The notes beneath the pieces are model-generated. The model was not told where the DNA came from. It ran no database searches and saw nothing but the letters and a program-made list of their open reading frames with translations. The position numbers and the translations under genes are program-made. From NCBI RefSeq assembly GCF_000719285.1, contig NZ_JOFS01000017.1:194820-258819 (forward strand): a stretch of DNA of 64,000 bases, in the 5' to 3' direction. The stretch is from Streptomyces bicolor. GTDB taxonomy: Bacteria; Actinomycetota; Actinomycetes; Streptomycetales; Streptomycetaceae. How positions within the stretch are numbered: position 1 is the stretch's first letter; the number at the start of each line of letters is the position of its first letter. Positions 28,140-37,070 of this stretch are shown here, piece by piece.

Positions 28140-29030
28140 ATGCAGCGAGCAGCGAAGCGAGACCAGCATGACCGGTGTGAGCAGCGCGAGCAGTGGGCGA
28201 GGGGCCTGCGCCGCGTCCTTGTCTGCGCGGCCGCCGTCCCGGTGATGCTGATCGCCACGGGTTGTTCCTCGGACTCCGGTTCGGATGACGGAGCCGGGGA
28301 GAGCACGAAGGCGTCGGCGTCGGAGTCGTCCGCGAGCCCGTCGCCGACGGTGCAGGCGGCTGTGTACGAGTCGCTTCCTCAGTCGTGCAAGGTGTTGGCG
28401 AAGAAGACGCTGGAGGATCTGGTCCCGCAGGCCAAGTCCGGCAAGGCGGGGTCGTCGGACGATTCCTCGACGCGTGGTTCGTGCTCGTGGAGCAGCCTCG
28501 ACAACAACGGTGTGAAGGGCTCGCAGTTCCGCTGGCTGAACGTCTCTTTGCTGCGTTTCGACTCGGATGTCACGCGTGGCTCGGGTGAGGAGCTGGCGCG
28601 GGAGTACTTCGAGACGCAGGTGGAGGACGCCCGCTCGGTGAGTGGCGCGAAGAACGTCAAGTCGGAGCCGGTCGCCGGGGTGGGCGACGAGGCGACAGCG
28701 GTGCGTTACGACCTGAAGAAGAAGGAGGGCGCCTTCAGGCAGGAGACGGTGGTGGCCCGGGTGGAGAACGTGGTCGTGACGCTCGACTACAACGGCGCCG
28801 GTCTGGCCGGTGAGAAGACGCCGAGCGCGGATGCGCTGGACAAGCTCGCGCAGAAGGCCGCGAAGGAGGCGGTGGCCGCTGTGACGAAGGAGAACGGCAG
28901 CGGTGGTGCGGGCACGCCGAGCAGCGCCCCTTCGAAGTCGGCTTCGAAGTCAGCTTCGAAGTCTCCCTCGGCCGGCTCGTCGAAGGCGGCGTCCAGCTCC
29001 TCGTCCAAGTCAGCGTCGAAGAAGAGCTGA
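28140..29030 (+). CDS. DUF3558-like lipoprotein, second paralogue
   Basis: 296 residues. Signal peptide with lipobox Cys42 (IATGC), a DUF3558-like domain (LPQSCKVLAKKTLEDLVPQAK, CSWSSLDNNG, VKSEPVAGVGDEATAV), and a C-terminal tail of Ser/Lys/Ala repeats (KSASKSASKSPS type) that would be highly basic and flexible. It parallels the gene at 27121, which begins with the same MQR residues. I chose the ATG at 28140 over earlier in-frame starts because of that similarity and the AAGG upstream. Confidence 0.8.
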   Translation: MQRAAKRDQHDRCEQREQWARGLRRVLVCAAAVPVMLIATGCSSDSGSDDGAGESTKASASESSASPSPTVQAAVYESLPQSCKVLAKKTLEDLVPQAKSGKAGSSDDSSTRGSCSWSSLDNNGVKGSQFRWLNVSLLRFDSDVTRGSGEELAREYFETQVEDARSVSGAKNVKSEPVAGVGDEATAVRYDLKKKEGAFRQETVVARVENVVVTLDYNGAGLAGEKTPSADALDKLAQKAAKEAVAAVTKENGSGGAGTPSSAPSKSASKSASKSPSAGSSKAASSSSSKSASKKS

Positions 29031-29088
29031 CTGTCACACCTGCCTGGGCACTGAGTCACAACGCGCAGCTCACGCCCGCCTGTTGGAT

Positions 29089-29117
29089 GAGCCCGGCCCC
29101 CGTCTGGGGCCGGGCTC
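29089..29117 (+). terminator. Hairpin terminator after the lipoprotein pair
   Basis: GAGCCCGGCCCC at 29089-29100 pairs perfectly with 29106-29117 across the loop CGTCT. It lies 58 bases beyond the stop of the second lipoprotein gene. Confidence 0.8.
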
Positions 29118-29197
29118 GTGCCGTACCGGCAATCCGTACGCCGCACGGATGTGCCACCCTGTTGCGCGCAACCACACGCAATGGGAGGGGAGTACGA

Positions 29198-30589
29198 GTG
29201 GCCGGGCCACCGCAGCTGACTCGGATGCACCGCGTTCTCATCGGCGTGGTCGTGTTCGGCGCCGTGATCATCGCCGGCATCGGCTTCGCCGGTTCATATG
29301 CGGCTGTCCGCGAGCTGGCACTCAAGAAGGGCTTCGGGAACTTCAGTTATGTGTTCCCGATCGGCATCGACGCGGGCATCTGCGTCCTCCTCGCCCTGGA
29401 TCTGCTCCTGACGTGGATCCGCATCCCGTTCCCCCTTCTCCGCCAGACGGCCTGGCTGCTGACGGCGGCGACGATCGCCTTCAACGGCGCGGCCGCCTGG
29501 CCGGATCCGCTGGGCGTCGGTATGCACGCCGTGATCCCGGTGCTGTTCGTGGTCGCGGTGGAGGCGGCCCGGCACGCGATCGGTCGCATAGCGGACATCA
29601 CGGCCGACAAGCACATGGAGGGTGTCCGGCTGACCCGCTGGCTGCTCTCGCCGGTCCCGACGTTTCTCCTGTGGCGCCGGATGAAGCTGTGGGAGCTCCG
29701 TTCGTACGAGCAGGTCATCAAGCTGGAGCAGGAGCGCCTGGTGTATCAGGCCCGCCTGCGGTCTCGCTTCGGCCGCGCGTGGCGCAGGAAGGCGCCGGTG
29801 GAGTCATTGATGCCGCTGCGTCTGGCGCGGTACGGGGTTCCCTTGGCGGAGACGGCTCCGGCGGGGTTGGCGGCGGCGGGGATCGAGCCGGCGTTGCTGC
29901 CTCCGGCGCCGAAGCCGGCGCTGGATGCCGTGCCTGCGGCGGAGGTGGCCGAGTCGGTTCCGGAGGTGGCGGGGGGCGCGCGGGCCGCTGTGGCGGGGCC
30001 GGTTCCGGAGCAGGCGGCACCTGCCGAGGGGCAGCGGCCGGAGCTGGTCGGGGTCCCGGGTTCCGAGCAGCCGGAGTACGTGCAGGACTGGTTCAACACG
30101 CCCCGCCATGTCGAGTACCAGGGTGGCTATGACCCCTCGTTCAGCGAGCAGGACGAGCGGTGGTACCAGGAGCAGCTCCGGGCCGAGCAGTATCAGGAGC
30201 AGTACCAGGACGAGCGGTACCAGGCCGAGCGGTACCAGGCCGAGCGGTATAAGGCCGAGCAGTTCCAGGAGCGGTTCCAGGAGGAATTCCCCGTCCAGGA
30301 GCCGTCCCCGGAGGACACAGGCACCTTCCCGATACCGGTGGCGGGCAGCCGCACCCGTCAGCTCGGCGAGGGCGGCGGCCCTCCGGAGCCGCCTGACCCG
30401 ACCGAGGAGGACTACTACCAGGTCTTCAAGAAGTCGATAGGCGGCACCGGCTATCCGACTCCGCGCGAGTTCAGCGAGAACGTCGAGGCGGAGTTCAGCA
30501 TCACGCTCCTGCCGGACGAGGCCAAGCGCATGGTCAACCGGTTCACGAAGCTCTACAACACGGAGCTGGAAGAGAACCACATCGCCTGA
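29198..30589 (+). CDS. DUF2637 (SpdB-like) membrane protein with a charged coiled C-terminus
   Basis: 463 residues. The N-terminal 130 residues hold about four membrane helices (IGVVVFGAVIIAGIGFAGSY, FPIGIDAGICVLLALDLLL) typical of DUF2637, a family first noticed as plasmid-spread proteins but also chromosomal in Streptomyces. A long cytoplasmic region follows with an Ala/Pro-rich linker and a Gln/Glu/Arg/Tyr-rich repeat (QAERYQAERYKAEQF) that should form a coiled coil. GGGGAG before the GTG at 29198 sets the start. Function unknown; a scaffold role is a guess. Confidence 0.8.
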   Translation: MAGPPQLTRMHRVLIGVVVFGAVIIAGIGFAGSYAAVRELALKKGFGNFSYVFPIGIDAGICVLLALDLLLTWIRIPFPLLRQTAWLLTAATIAFNGAAAWPDPLGVGMHAVIPVLFVVAVEAARHAIGRIADITADKHMEGVRLTRWLLSPVPTFLLWRRMKLWELRSYEQVIKLEQERLVYQARLRSRFGRAWRRKAPVESLMPLRLARYGVPLAETAPAGLAAAGIEPALLPPAPKPALDAVPAAEVAESVPEVAGGARAAVAGPVPEQAAPAEGQRPELVGVPGSEQPEYVQDWFNTPRHVEYQGGYDPSFSEQDERWYQEQLRAEQYQEQYQDERYQAERYQAERYKAEQFQERFQEEFPVQEPSPEDTGTFPIPVAGSRTRQLGEGGGPPEPPDPTEEDYYQVFKKSIGGTGYPTPREFSENVEAEFSITLLPDEAKRMVNRFTKLYNTELEENHIA

Positions 30590-30617
30590 TGTGCAGACAT
30601 CGCCTGATGTGCAGCAG

Positions 30618-30645
30618 AAAGGGGCCCTCTTCGGAGGGCCCCTTT
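30618..30645. terminator. Bidirectional hairpin terminator
   Basis: Perfect 12-bp stem AAAGGGGCCCTC/GAGGGCCCCTTT closed by a TTCG tetraloop. It separates the DUF2637 gene from the convergent lysS and works in both directions. Confidence 0.9.
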
Positions 30646-30673
30646 CCCGTACCGCTTACTCGCCTTACTGCGC

Positions 30674-32416
30674 TTACTCGCCGAGCAGGCGCCGCACCCG
30701 CTCCTGCCCGACAGCCAGCAGCAGCGTGGGCAGCCGCGGCCCGGTGTCCCGCCCGACCAGCAGGTGGTACAGCAGGGCGAAGAACGTCCGCTGGGCGGTC
30801 TTGATCTCGGCGGGCAGCTCCTTGGGCGTGGCGTCCGCGGAGAACCCGGCTTGCACCTTGGGCACGCCGTACACGAGGTGGGTCAGTCCGTCCAGCGACC
30901 AGTGCTCGGCGAGGCCGTCGAGCAGCAGCCGCAGTGACTGCTGGGAGGCCTCGTCGAGGGACTTCAGCAGTTCGGCGTCGGGCTCGTCCCGCACGATGGT
31001 CCGCTGGTCGGCGGGCACGTGGGTGTTGATCCACGCCTCGGCCTTGTCGTACCGGGGGCGGGCCTCCTCCAGGGTGGCCAGCGGGTTCTCCGGGTCGAGC
31101 TCGGAGAGGATCCGCAGCGCCTGGTCCTGGTGTCCGGCGGTGATGTCGGCGACGGAGGCGAGTGTGCGGTACGGCAGCGGTCGCGCCGTACGCGGCAGCT
31201 CGCCTCCCGCCGTGCGCACGGCACGGGAGTGCGCGGCGACGTCGGCGGGCAGCGCCGACCCGTCCGCCACCTTCCCGTCCAGCTTGTCCCACTCGTCGTA
31301 GAGCCGCTGGATCTCCTGGTCGAAGGCGATCTTGAAGGACTGGTTGGGCCTGCGGCGGGCGTAGAGCCAGCGCAGGATCTGCGGCTCCATGATCTTCAGG
31401 GCGTCGGCCGGGGTGGGCACCCCGCCCCGCGAGGACGACATCTTCGCCATCCCGGAGATTCCCACGAAGGCGTACATGGGCCCGATGGGCTGCTTGCCGC
31501 CGAAGATCCCGACGATCTGTCCGCCGACCTGGAAGCTGGAGCCCGGAGACGAGTGGTCGACGCCGCTCGGCTCGAAGACGACACCCTCGTAGGCCCACCG
31601 CATGGGCCAGTCGACCTTCCAGACCAGCTTGCCGCGGTTGAACTCGTTGAGCCGGACGGTCTCCGCGAAGCCGCACTCGTTGCAGGTGTACGACAGCTCG
31701 GTGGTGTCGTCGACGTAGGAGGTGACGGTGGTGAGGTCCTTCTCGCAGTTGCCGCAGTAGGGCTTGTACGGGAAGTACCCGGCGGACCCGGAGCTGCCGT
31801 CGTCCTCGCCGGCCGCCCCCGACCCCTCGGCGGCCTCCAGTTCGGCCTCGTCGACGGGCTTCTGCGACTTCTTGGCGCCGGCCTTCGCCTTGGTGCGGTA
31901 CTGGGCGAGGACGGCGTCGATGTCGCCGCGGTGCTTCATGGCGTGCAGGATCTGCTCGCGGTAGACACCGGAGGTGTACTGCGCGGTCTGGCTGATCCCG
32001 TCGAACTCGACGCCGAGCTCGGCGAGCGACTCGGTCATCGCCGCCTTGAAGTGCTCGGCCCAGTTCGGGTACGCCGATCCCGCGGGCGCCGGGACGGAGG
32101 TCAGCGGCTTGCCGATGTGCTGGGCCCACGACTCGTCGACCCCGGCGATTCCGGCCGGCACCTTGCGGTAGCGGTCGTAGTCGTCCCAGGAGATCAGGTG
32201 CCGGACCTGGTACCCGCGCCGCCGGATCTCGTCGGCGACGAGGTGCGGTGTCATGACCTCGCGCAGGTTGCCCAGGTGGATGGGTCCGGAGGGGGAGAGT
32301 CCCGACGCGACGACGACCGGTTTGCCCGGGGCCCGACGCTCCGACTCCTCGATGACCTCATCCGCGAAACGGGAGACCCAGTCGGTGGTCTCGGTGCTCT
32401 GAGCCACGATCGGCAC
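30674..32416 (-). CDS. lysS: Lysyl-tRNA synthetase, class I
   Basis: 580 residues. Class I signatures are present: a HIGH-like motif SGPIHLGN (residues 43-50) and KMSSSRG in the middle, with a zinc-ribbon-like CGNCEK...CNECG insert. Class I LysRS is unrelated to the common class II enzyme and is typical of archaea and some bacteria, Streptomyces included. The frame is open to 32449, but the GTG at 32416 with GAAGGA directly upstream is the natural start. Divergent from argS, a conserved arrangement in the genus as I recall it. Confidence 0.93.
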   Translation of the reverse strand: MPIVAQSTETTDWVSRFADEVIEESERRAPGKPVVVASGLSPSGPIHLGNLREVMTPHLVADEIRRRGYQVRHLISWDDYDRYRKVPAGIAGVDESWAQHIGKPLTSVPAPAGSAYPNWAEHFKAAMTESLAELGVEFDGISQTAQYTSGVYREQILHAMKHRGDIDAVLAQYRTKAKAGAKKSQKPVDEAELEAAEGSGAAGEDDGSSGSAGYFPYKPYCGNCEKDLTTVTSYVDDTTELSYTCNECGFAETVRLNEFNRGKLVWKVDWPMRWAYEGVVFEPSGVDHSSPGSSFQVGGQIVGIFGGKQPIGPMYAFVGISGMAKMSSSRGGVPTPADALKIMEPQILRWLYARRRPNQSFKIAFDQEIQRLYDEWDKLDGKVADGSALPADVAAHSRAVRTAGGELPRTARPLPYRTLASVADITAGHQDQALRILSELDPENPLATLEEARPRYDKAEAWINTHVPADQRTIVRDEPDAELLKSLDEASQQSLRLLLDGLAEHWSLDGLTHLVYGVPKVQAGFSADATPKELPAEIKTAQRTFFALLYHLLVGRDTGPRLPTLLLAVGQERVRRLLGE

Positions 32417-32507
32417 GTCCTTCTTTCTCCGGGGCAGCCGTACGGTCAACGGCTGGCGCCCTCATTGTCCCAGCAAGGACGGCAACAACGAAAACGCCTT
32501 TGCGGCA

Positions 32508-32552
32508 GCGCCCCTCAAGGGGCGCGGGGAACTGCGCGACAAGCCCCCACCG
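32508..32552. repeat. Dispersed intergenic palindromic repeat, short form
   Basis: GCGCCCC-TCAA-GGGGCGC at 32508-32527 followed by GCGCGACAAGCCCCCACCG at 32534-32552. The same two blocks occur at 2750-2817 with a longer insert. It lies in the lysS-argS intergenic region. Confidence 0.7.
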
Positions 32553-32648
32553 TCCCGCACCCGGCGACGAGACGGAAAAACCCCTTTGCAGCCCCGTGGG
32601 ATACTGACCGTGTCTATCTGATCCCCCGAGGAGAACGGCTCCCACCCC

Positions 32649-34412
32649 ATGGCTTCGGTCACGTCGCTCACCGCTCAAGTCCACCAGCGCCTCGCGAACG
32701 CCCTCTCGGCCACCCTGCCGGAGACCGCGGACGCGGACCCGCTGCTGCGACGCAGCGACCGGGCCGACTACCAGGCCAACGGGATCCTGGCGCTCGCCAA
32801 GAAGGCCAAGGCCAACCCCCGGGAGCTGGCCACCCAGGTCGTCGAGAAGATCACCGCCCCGGACCTGTTCAAGGACGTCGAAGTCTCCGGCCCCGGCTTC
32901 CTCAACATCACCGTCACCGACAAGGCGATCACCGAGACGCTCGCGGCGCGCGCGGCGGACGGCGACCGTCTCGGCGTCCCCCTCAAGGACAACCCCGGCA
33001 TCACCATCGTCGACTACGCCCAGCCCAACGTGGCCAAGGAGATGCACGTCGGCCACCTGAGGTCCGCGGTGATCGGCGACGCCCTCCGCGGCATGCTCGA
33101 CTTCACCGGCGAGAAGACGATCGGCCGGCACCACATCGGCGACTGGGGTACCCAGTTCGGCATGCTCATCCAGTACCTGTTCGAGCACCCCGGCGAGCTG
33201 GCCCCCCCGGAGGACGTCGACGGCGAGCAGGCCATGTCGAACCTCAACCGGGTGTACAAGGCGTCGCGTGCCCTCTTCGACTCGGACGAGGAGTTCAAGG
33301 AGCGGGCCCGCAAGCGGGTCGTCGCCCTGCAGTCCGGTGACAAGGAGACGCTCGAGCTGTGGCAGCAGTTCGTGGACGAGTCGAAGGTCTACTTCTACTC
33401 CGTCTTCGAGAAGCTCGACATGGAGATCCGTGACGAGGAGATCGTCGGCGAGTCCGCGTACAACGAGGGCATGCCCGAGACCGCCCGCCTCCTGGAGGAG
33501 ATGGGCGTCGCGGTGCGCTCCGAGGGCGCGCTCGTGGTGTTCTTCGACGAGATCCGCGGCAAGGACGACCAGCCGGTCCCGCTGATCGTGCAGAAGGCCG
33601 ACGGCGGCTTCGGCTACGCGGCCTCCGACCTGACCGCGATCCGCAACCGTGTCTTCGACCTGCACGCGACGACGCTGCTGTACGTCGTGGACGTACGTCA
33701 GTCGCTCCACTTCAAGATGGTCTTCGAGACGGCCCGCCGGGCGGGCTGGCTGAGCGAGCACGTCACCGCGCACAACATGGGCTACGGCACGGTGCTGGGT
33801 GCGGACGGCAAGCCGTTCAAGACGCGTGAGGGCGAGACCGTACGGCTGGAGGACCTGCTGGACGAGGCGGTCGAGCGGGCGACGGCGGTCGTACGGGAGA
33901 AGGCCGAGAAGGTGGGCCTGACCGAGGAGGAGATCGTCGAGAACGGGCGGTACGTCGGGATCGGCGCCGTGAAGTACGCGGACCTGTCGACGTCGCCGAA
34001 CCGTGACTACAAGTTCGACCTGGACCAGATGGTGTCGCTGAACGGCGACACGTCGGTCTACCTGCAGTACGCGTACGCCCGTATCAAGTCGATCCTGCGC
34101 AAGGCGGAGGGAGCTGCCCCGGTCGCGCACCCGGAGCTCGAACTCGCCCCGGCGGAGCGGGCCCTGGGCCTCCACCTGGACGCGTTCGGCGACACGGTCT
34201 TCGATGCGGCCGCGGAGTACGCACCGCACAAGCTGGCCGCGTACCTGTACCAGCTGGCCTCGCACCTGACGACGCTCTACGACCAGTGCCCGGTCCTCAA
34301 GGCCGACACCTCGGAGCAGACGGAGAACCGCCTGTTCCTGGTCGACCTGACCGCCCGCACCCTCCACCAGGGCATGGCCCTGCTGGGCATCCGGACGCCC
34401 GAGCGGCTCTGA
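32649..34412 (+). CDS. argS: Arginyl-tRNA synthetase
   Basis: 587 residues, normal length. N-terminal ArgRS additional domain (residues 1-100), catalytic Rossmann domain with HVGH at 133-136 (in [14 protein letters not shown]), and the C-terminal helical anticodon-binding domain ending in [12 protein letters not shown]. The canonical KMSKS lysine is weakly conserved in ArgRS and is replaced here, as is common. Divergent from lysS; promoter region 32417-32648. Confidence 0.96.
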   Translation: MASVTSLTAQVHQRLANALSATLPETADADPLLRRSDRADYQANGILALAKKAKANPRELATQVVEKITAPDLFKDVEVSGPGFLNITVTDKAITETLAARAADGDRLGVPLKDNPGITIVDYAQPNVAKEMHVGHLRSAVIGDALRGMLDFTGEKTIGRHHIGDWGTQFGMLIQYLFEHPGELAPPEDVDGEQAMSNLNRVYKASRALFDSDEEFKERARKRVVALQSGDKETLELWQQFVDESKVYFYSVFEKLDMEIRDEEIVGESAYNEGMPETARLLEEMGVAVRSEGALVVFFDEIRGKDDQPVPLIVQKADGGFGYAASDLTAIRNRVFDLHATTLLYVVDVRQSLHFKMVFETARRAGWLSEHVTAHNMGYGTVLGADGKPFKTREGETVRLEDLLDEAVERATAVVREKAEKVGLTEEEIVENGRYVGIGAVKYADLSTSPNRDYKFDLDQMVSLNGDTSVYLQYAYARIKSILRKAEGAAPVAHPELELAPAERALGLHLDAFGDTVFDAAAEYAPHKLAAYLYQLASHLTTLYDQCPVLKADTSEQTENRLFLVDLTARTLHQGMALLGIRTPERL

Positions 34413-34430
34413 GCGCCTGAGGGAACGCGT

Positions 34431-34467
34431 GCGGCCCGTCCTCTCCCCCGCAGGGAGGACGGGCCGC
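34431..34467 (+). terminator. Hairpin terminator after argS
   Basis: GCGGCCCGTCCT at 34431-34442 pairs perfectly with 34456-34467. It lies 18 bases after the argS stop, between convergent genes. Confidence 0.8.
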
Positions 34468-34501
34468 GGTGCGTTGTGGCTCGCGTGGGGCCGGGGCCTG
34501 C

Positions 34502-34945
34502 CTAGATGCCGTTGGCGAACCGCTTGAAGGCGGCCTTGGTGCCGGAGCCGGCCTTGCCGTCGATCGGGCCGGTGTAACCCCAGCTGTTCTTCAGCAGGCG
34601 CTGCAGGGCCTTGATGGTGTTGGGGCCGACCTTGCCGTCGATCGCGCCGGTGTAGCCCCAGTTCTGCTTGAGGCAGCGCTGGAACGCCTTCCAGCTGTTT
34701 TCGCCGAGCAGCCCGTCGATCACGCCCGTGTAGCCCCAGTACTGCTTCAGCCAGCGCTGGACCTTCTTGGCCTCGGCATTGGTCAGTCCGAGGTTGTTCA
34801 CCGCGAGGACGGAGACCTCGGAGCTCACGGCCGGCTTCGCGTCCTGCGCGGCGAAGCTGGTGCCCGCGGTGGCGAGGCTTCCGGCGGCGAGGCCGACGAC
34901 GGCGCTGACGCTGACGAGGGTCCTGGTCCAGACATTCGGTCGCAT
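34502..34945 (-). CDS. Secreted protein of three 26-residue peptidoglycan-binding-like repeats
   Basis: 147 residues. A Sec signal peptide (residues 1-33) precedes a short linker and three tandem repeats with exact 26-residue spacing: WGYTG starts at residues 70, 96 and 122, each continuing x-IDG-x2-G and x-KA-x2-R. The repeat is a compact form of the PG_binding_1 pattern. There is no catalytic domain, so it is probably a small wall-associated protein. It is divergent from two XRE-type membrane regulators, one carrying a similar domain outside the cell. The ATG at 34945 is the only sensible start. Confidence 0.82.
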   Translation of the reverse strand: MRPNVWTRTLVSVSAVVGLAAGSLATAGTSFAAQDAKPAVSSEVSVLAVNNLGLTNAEAKKVQRWLKQYWGYTGVIDGLLGENSWKAFQRCLKQNWGYTGAIDGKVGPNTIKALQRLLKNSWGYTGPIDGKAGSGTKAAFKRFANGI

Positions 34946-35257
34946 GTGTTGCCCTCTCACTCTGAGTCGGGTGGCGGCCTGTGCCGCCTGGCTGGTGGTA
35001 CGAGAGTGCGGGGCCGGCGGCGAGGGTTGCCACAAGTGCGGCGGAAGTGACGTCATCGTGGGACGTCCTGCCCGCTGACCTGCGCGGACGCCACACGTCG
35101 AGACGGCGCGGCGGGATGGGCGATGTCCGATTTCGTACCTCTGCGGGAACCGTCCTCCGGTGCGGGCCGTGGAAGCTGCGGCAGAATGCGGCGGGGGGCG
35201 CGGGGGACGCTGACCACGGACCGTGCGCCCGGACCGTGAACGCGAGTGGGGGAGAAC
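34946..35257. other. Divergent intergenic region
   Basis: 312 bases with no gene. The palindrome TGACGTCA at 35048-35055 and two copies of GGACCGTG near 35220-35240 are the only motifs I see. It must hold the promoters of the secreted repeat protein and of the XRE-type operon. Confidence 0.5.
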
Positions 35258-36052
35258 ATGTCGCGTTGGGCAGCGCTGCCCGCGGAACTGGATCCGCGCG
35301 TACGGCAGTTGGTGGTACGGCTGCGCCGGCTGAAGGATCACAGCGGGCTGAGCCTGCGGCAGTTGGCGGCGAGGACGGGGTACAGCCCGAAGTCGTGGGA
35401 ACGGTATCTGGGCGGCAGGTCTCTGCCACCCCGGGAGGCCGTCGAGGCGCTGGCCCGGATCGGGGGCGAGGATCCGACCCGGCTGCTGGCGTTGCACGAG
35501 GTCGCCGCGGAGGCGTGGGCGAGGGGACGCGAGGTGGTGACCGCGGCGGACGCGGACGCCTCCGTACCGGAACCGACGGAGACAGTGCCGGAGCCCCTGC
35601 CCGCCGGGGTCAACGGGGCGCGGTCGCCCGGGGGTTCGCTGCTCGTCGCGGTCGTGGCGGGGGCTGTGGCGCTGGTGCTGGCCGTCTCCGCGGCGGTATT
35701 TCTCGTCGTACGGCTGGTCGGCGGCGAGGGAGAGGGAGCTGCAGCTCCTGTCGCCACGTCCGCCACGCCCACCGGGTCGCCCCCCGCATACACCTGTCGG
35801 ATCGAGCGGATCGATGGTCGCTGGTACGCGGGCAACAGCCGTACCGAGGACGCCGTTCTGGCGTCCGGCCATGCCGGGCCGGCGGTGGCCGAGGCGCAGT
35901 GTCTGCTGCGTCGGGCGGGCGTCTCGCCGGGCGGCATCGACGGGATCTTCGGTCCGTTGACGGAACGGGCGGTCCGGAAACTGCAGAAGCGGTCCGGGCT
36001 GGTCGTGGACGGCGTCGTCGGGCCGCACACCTGGAAGGACCTACGGCGATGA
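35258..36052 (+). CDS. XRE helix-turn-helix, one membrane helix, extracytoplasmic peptidoglycan-binding domain
   Basis: 264 residues. Cytoplasmic XRE-type helix-turn-helix (about 24-75: SGLSLRQLAARTGYSPKSWER), a Pro-rich linker, one membrane helix (about 128-152), then an extracytoplasmic PG_binding_1-type domain (about 208-262: GGIDGIFGPLTERAVRKLQK, VVDGVVGPHTWKDL). This architecture looks like a one-protein membrane-bound sensor or regulator. Its stop overlaps the next gene (ATGA). GGGGGAG lies directly upstream of the ATG at 35258. The ligand, perhaps the wall itself, is inferred. Confidence 0.82.
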   Translation: MSRWAALPAELDPRVRQLVVRLRRLKDHSGLSLRQLAARTGYSPKSWERYLGGRSLPPREAVEALARIGGEDPTRLLALHEVAAEAWARGREVVTAADADASVPEPTETVPEPLPAGVNGARSPGGSLLVAVVAGAVALVLAVSAAVFLVVRLVGGEGEGAAAPVATSATPTGSPPAYTCRIERIDGRWYAGNSRTEDAVLASGHAGPAVAEAQCLLRRAGVSPGGIDGIFGPLTERAVRKLQKRSGLVVDGVVGPHTWKDLRR

Positions 36053-36957
36053 CGGCACCGTCTCCGGAGCGGGCCCGACTGAGCAGTTGCCTACGGGAGT
36101 TGAGGGGCCGTACCGGTCTGAGCCTGGCCGCCCTCGCGGCGAAGACCGCGTTCAGCAAGTCCTCCTGGGACCGCTACCTCAACGGCAGGACGCTGCCCCC
36201 GCGGGACGCGGTGCAGGAGTTGTGCCGCCTCGCCGGCGAGCCGGAGGGCCGGTGTCTGGCCCTGTGGGAGATCGCGGAGGCGGAGGGGAGCGGGCGGGGT
36301 GGACGGCCGGTGGGTGCGGTGGGTGCGGTGGGGTCGGGGGTGCAGGACTCGTCCCCGCCTCCAGCCGCGGCCCCGTTTCCGCCTCCGTCTCCGTCTCCGC
36401 AGGAGGTCACACCTGCAGTCGGCGCTGTCGGAGGCACCGCTGACGCCGTGCACCGAAGCGCCATGGCCATGGCTGTCCTCGCGTCGGTGTGTGCCGCGGC
36501 TGTCGGGGGCTTTGCGGCGTTGGCGTTCCTGCTGCCGCACGGGGACGGCGACCCCCGGTCGTCTCTGCCCCCGTCCCCGGCGGTGACGGGGCCGCGCTGT
36601 CTGGGAGCGGGTTGTGAGGGCGAGAACCCGAAGGGCATGCAGTGCGACGTCGCGCCGACGACCGTCGCCACGCACCGCACGGCCACCGGAGCCTGGATGG
36701 AGCTGCGCTACAGCGAGGAGTGCGGGACGAGTTGGGCGCGGATGTGGGGGACGCGCGTCGGGGACCGGATCGAGATGACGGCGGGCGGTGGTGAGGGTCC
36801 CGTGCGCAGTGCGGAGGTCCACGACGCCGTCGACGCGGACAACTACGTCTACACACCCATGACCGCGGCTCCCCCCGGCACCGTCGCCCGGGCCTGCTTC
36901 CGTCCGGCGGCGGGCGGCGAGCCGGAGTGCTTCGACGGCCGGGTGAACCCGGCGTAG
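36049..36957 (+). CDS. XRE helix-turn-helix, one membrane helix, DUF2690 extracytoplasmic domain
   Basis: 302 residues. XRE-type helix-turn-helix (about 10-62: TGLSLAALAAKTAFSKSSWDR), Pro/Gly-rich linker, a membrane helix (about 138-163) and a Cys-containing DUF2690 domain (about 184-300; six Cys at 184, 189, 199, 225, 283 and 294, probably disulfide-linked). DUF2690 is a secreted domain of unknown function common in Streptomyces. It overlaps the previous gene by four bases and its N-terminal domain is clearly paralogous, so the two arose by duplication with different outer domains. Confidence 0.82.
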   Translation: MTAPSPERARLSSCLRELRGRTGLSLAALAAKTAFSKSSWDRYLNGRTLPPRDAVQELCRLAGEPEGRCLALWEIAEAEGSGRGGRPVGAVGAVGSGVQDSSPPPAAAPFPPPSPSPQEVTPAVGAVGGTADAVHRSAMAMAVLASVCAAAVGGFAALAFLLPHGDGDPRSSLPPSPAVTGPRCLGAGCEGENPKGMQCDVAPTTVATHRTATGAWMELRYSEECGTSWARMWGTRVGDRIEMTAGGGEGPVRSAEVHDAVDADNYVYTPMTAAPPGTVARACFRPAAGGEPECFDGRVNPA

Positions 36958-37070
36958 CCGTGGATCACCGGGTGGCCGGACGCGCACCACACCACCTTGC
37001 CGGGGCCCCGCCGTCCCACCCCCGGATCCTCGAAGCCCCGTTGTCAGTGGCACCCCCTACAGTCACCGAC

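Noticed and set aside
32358..35429. 1023-codon minus-strand open frame across the argS region
   Set aside because: It is a shadow of argS: the plus-strand frame has tRNA-synthetase motifs and normal codon use, and this frame has a low-complexity composition.
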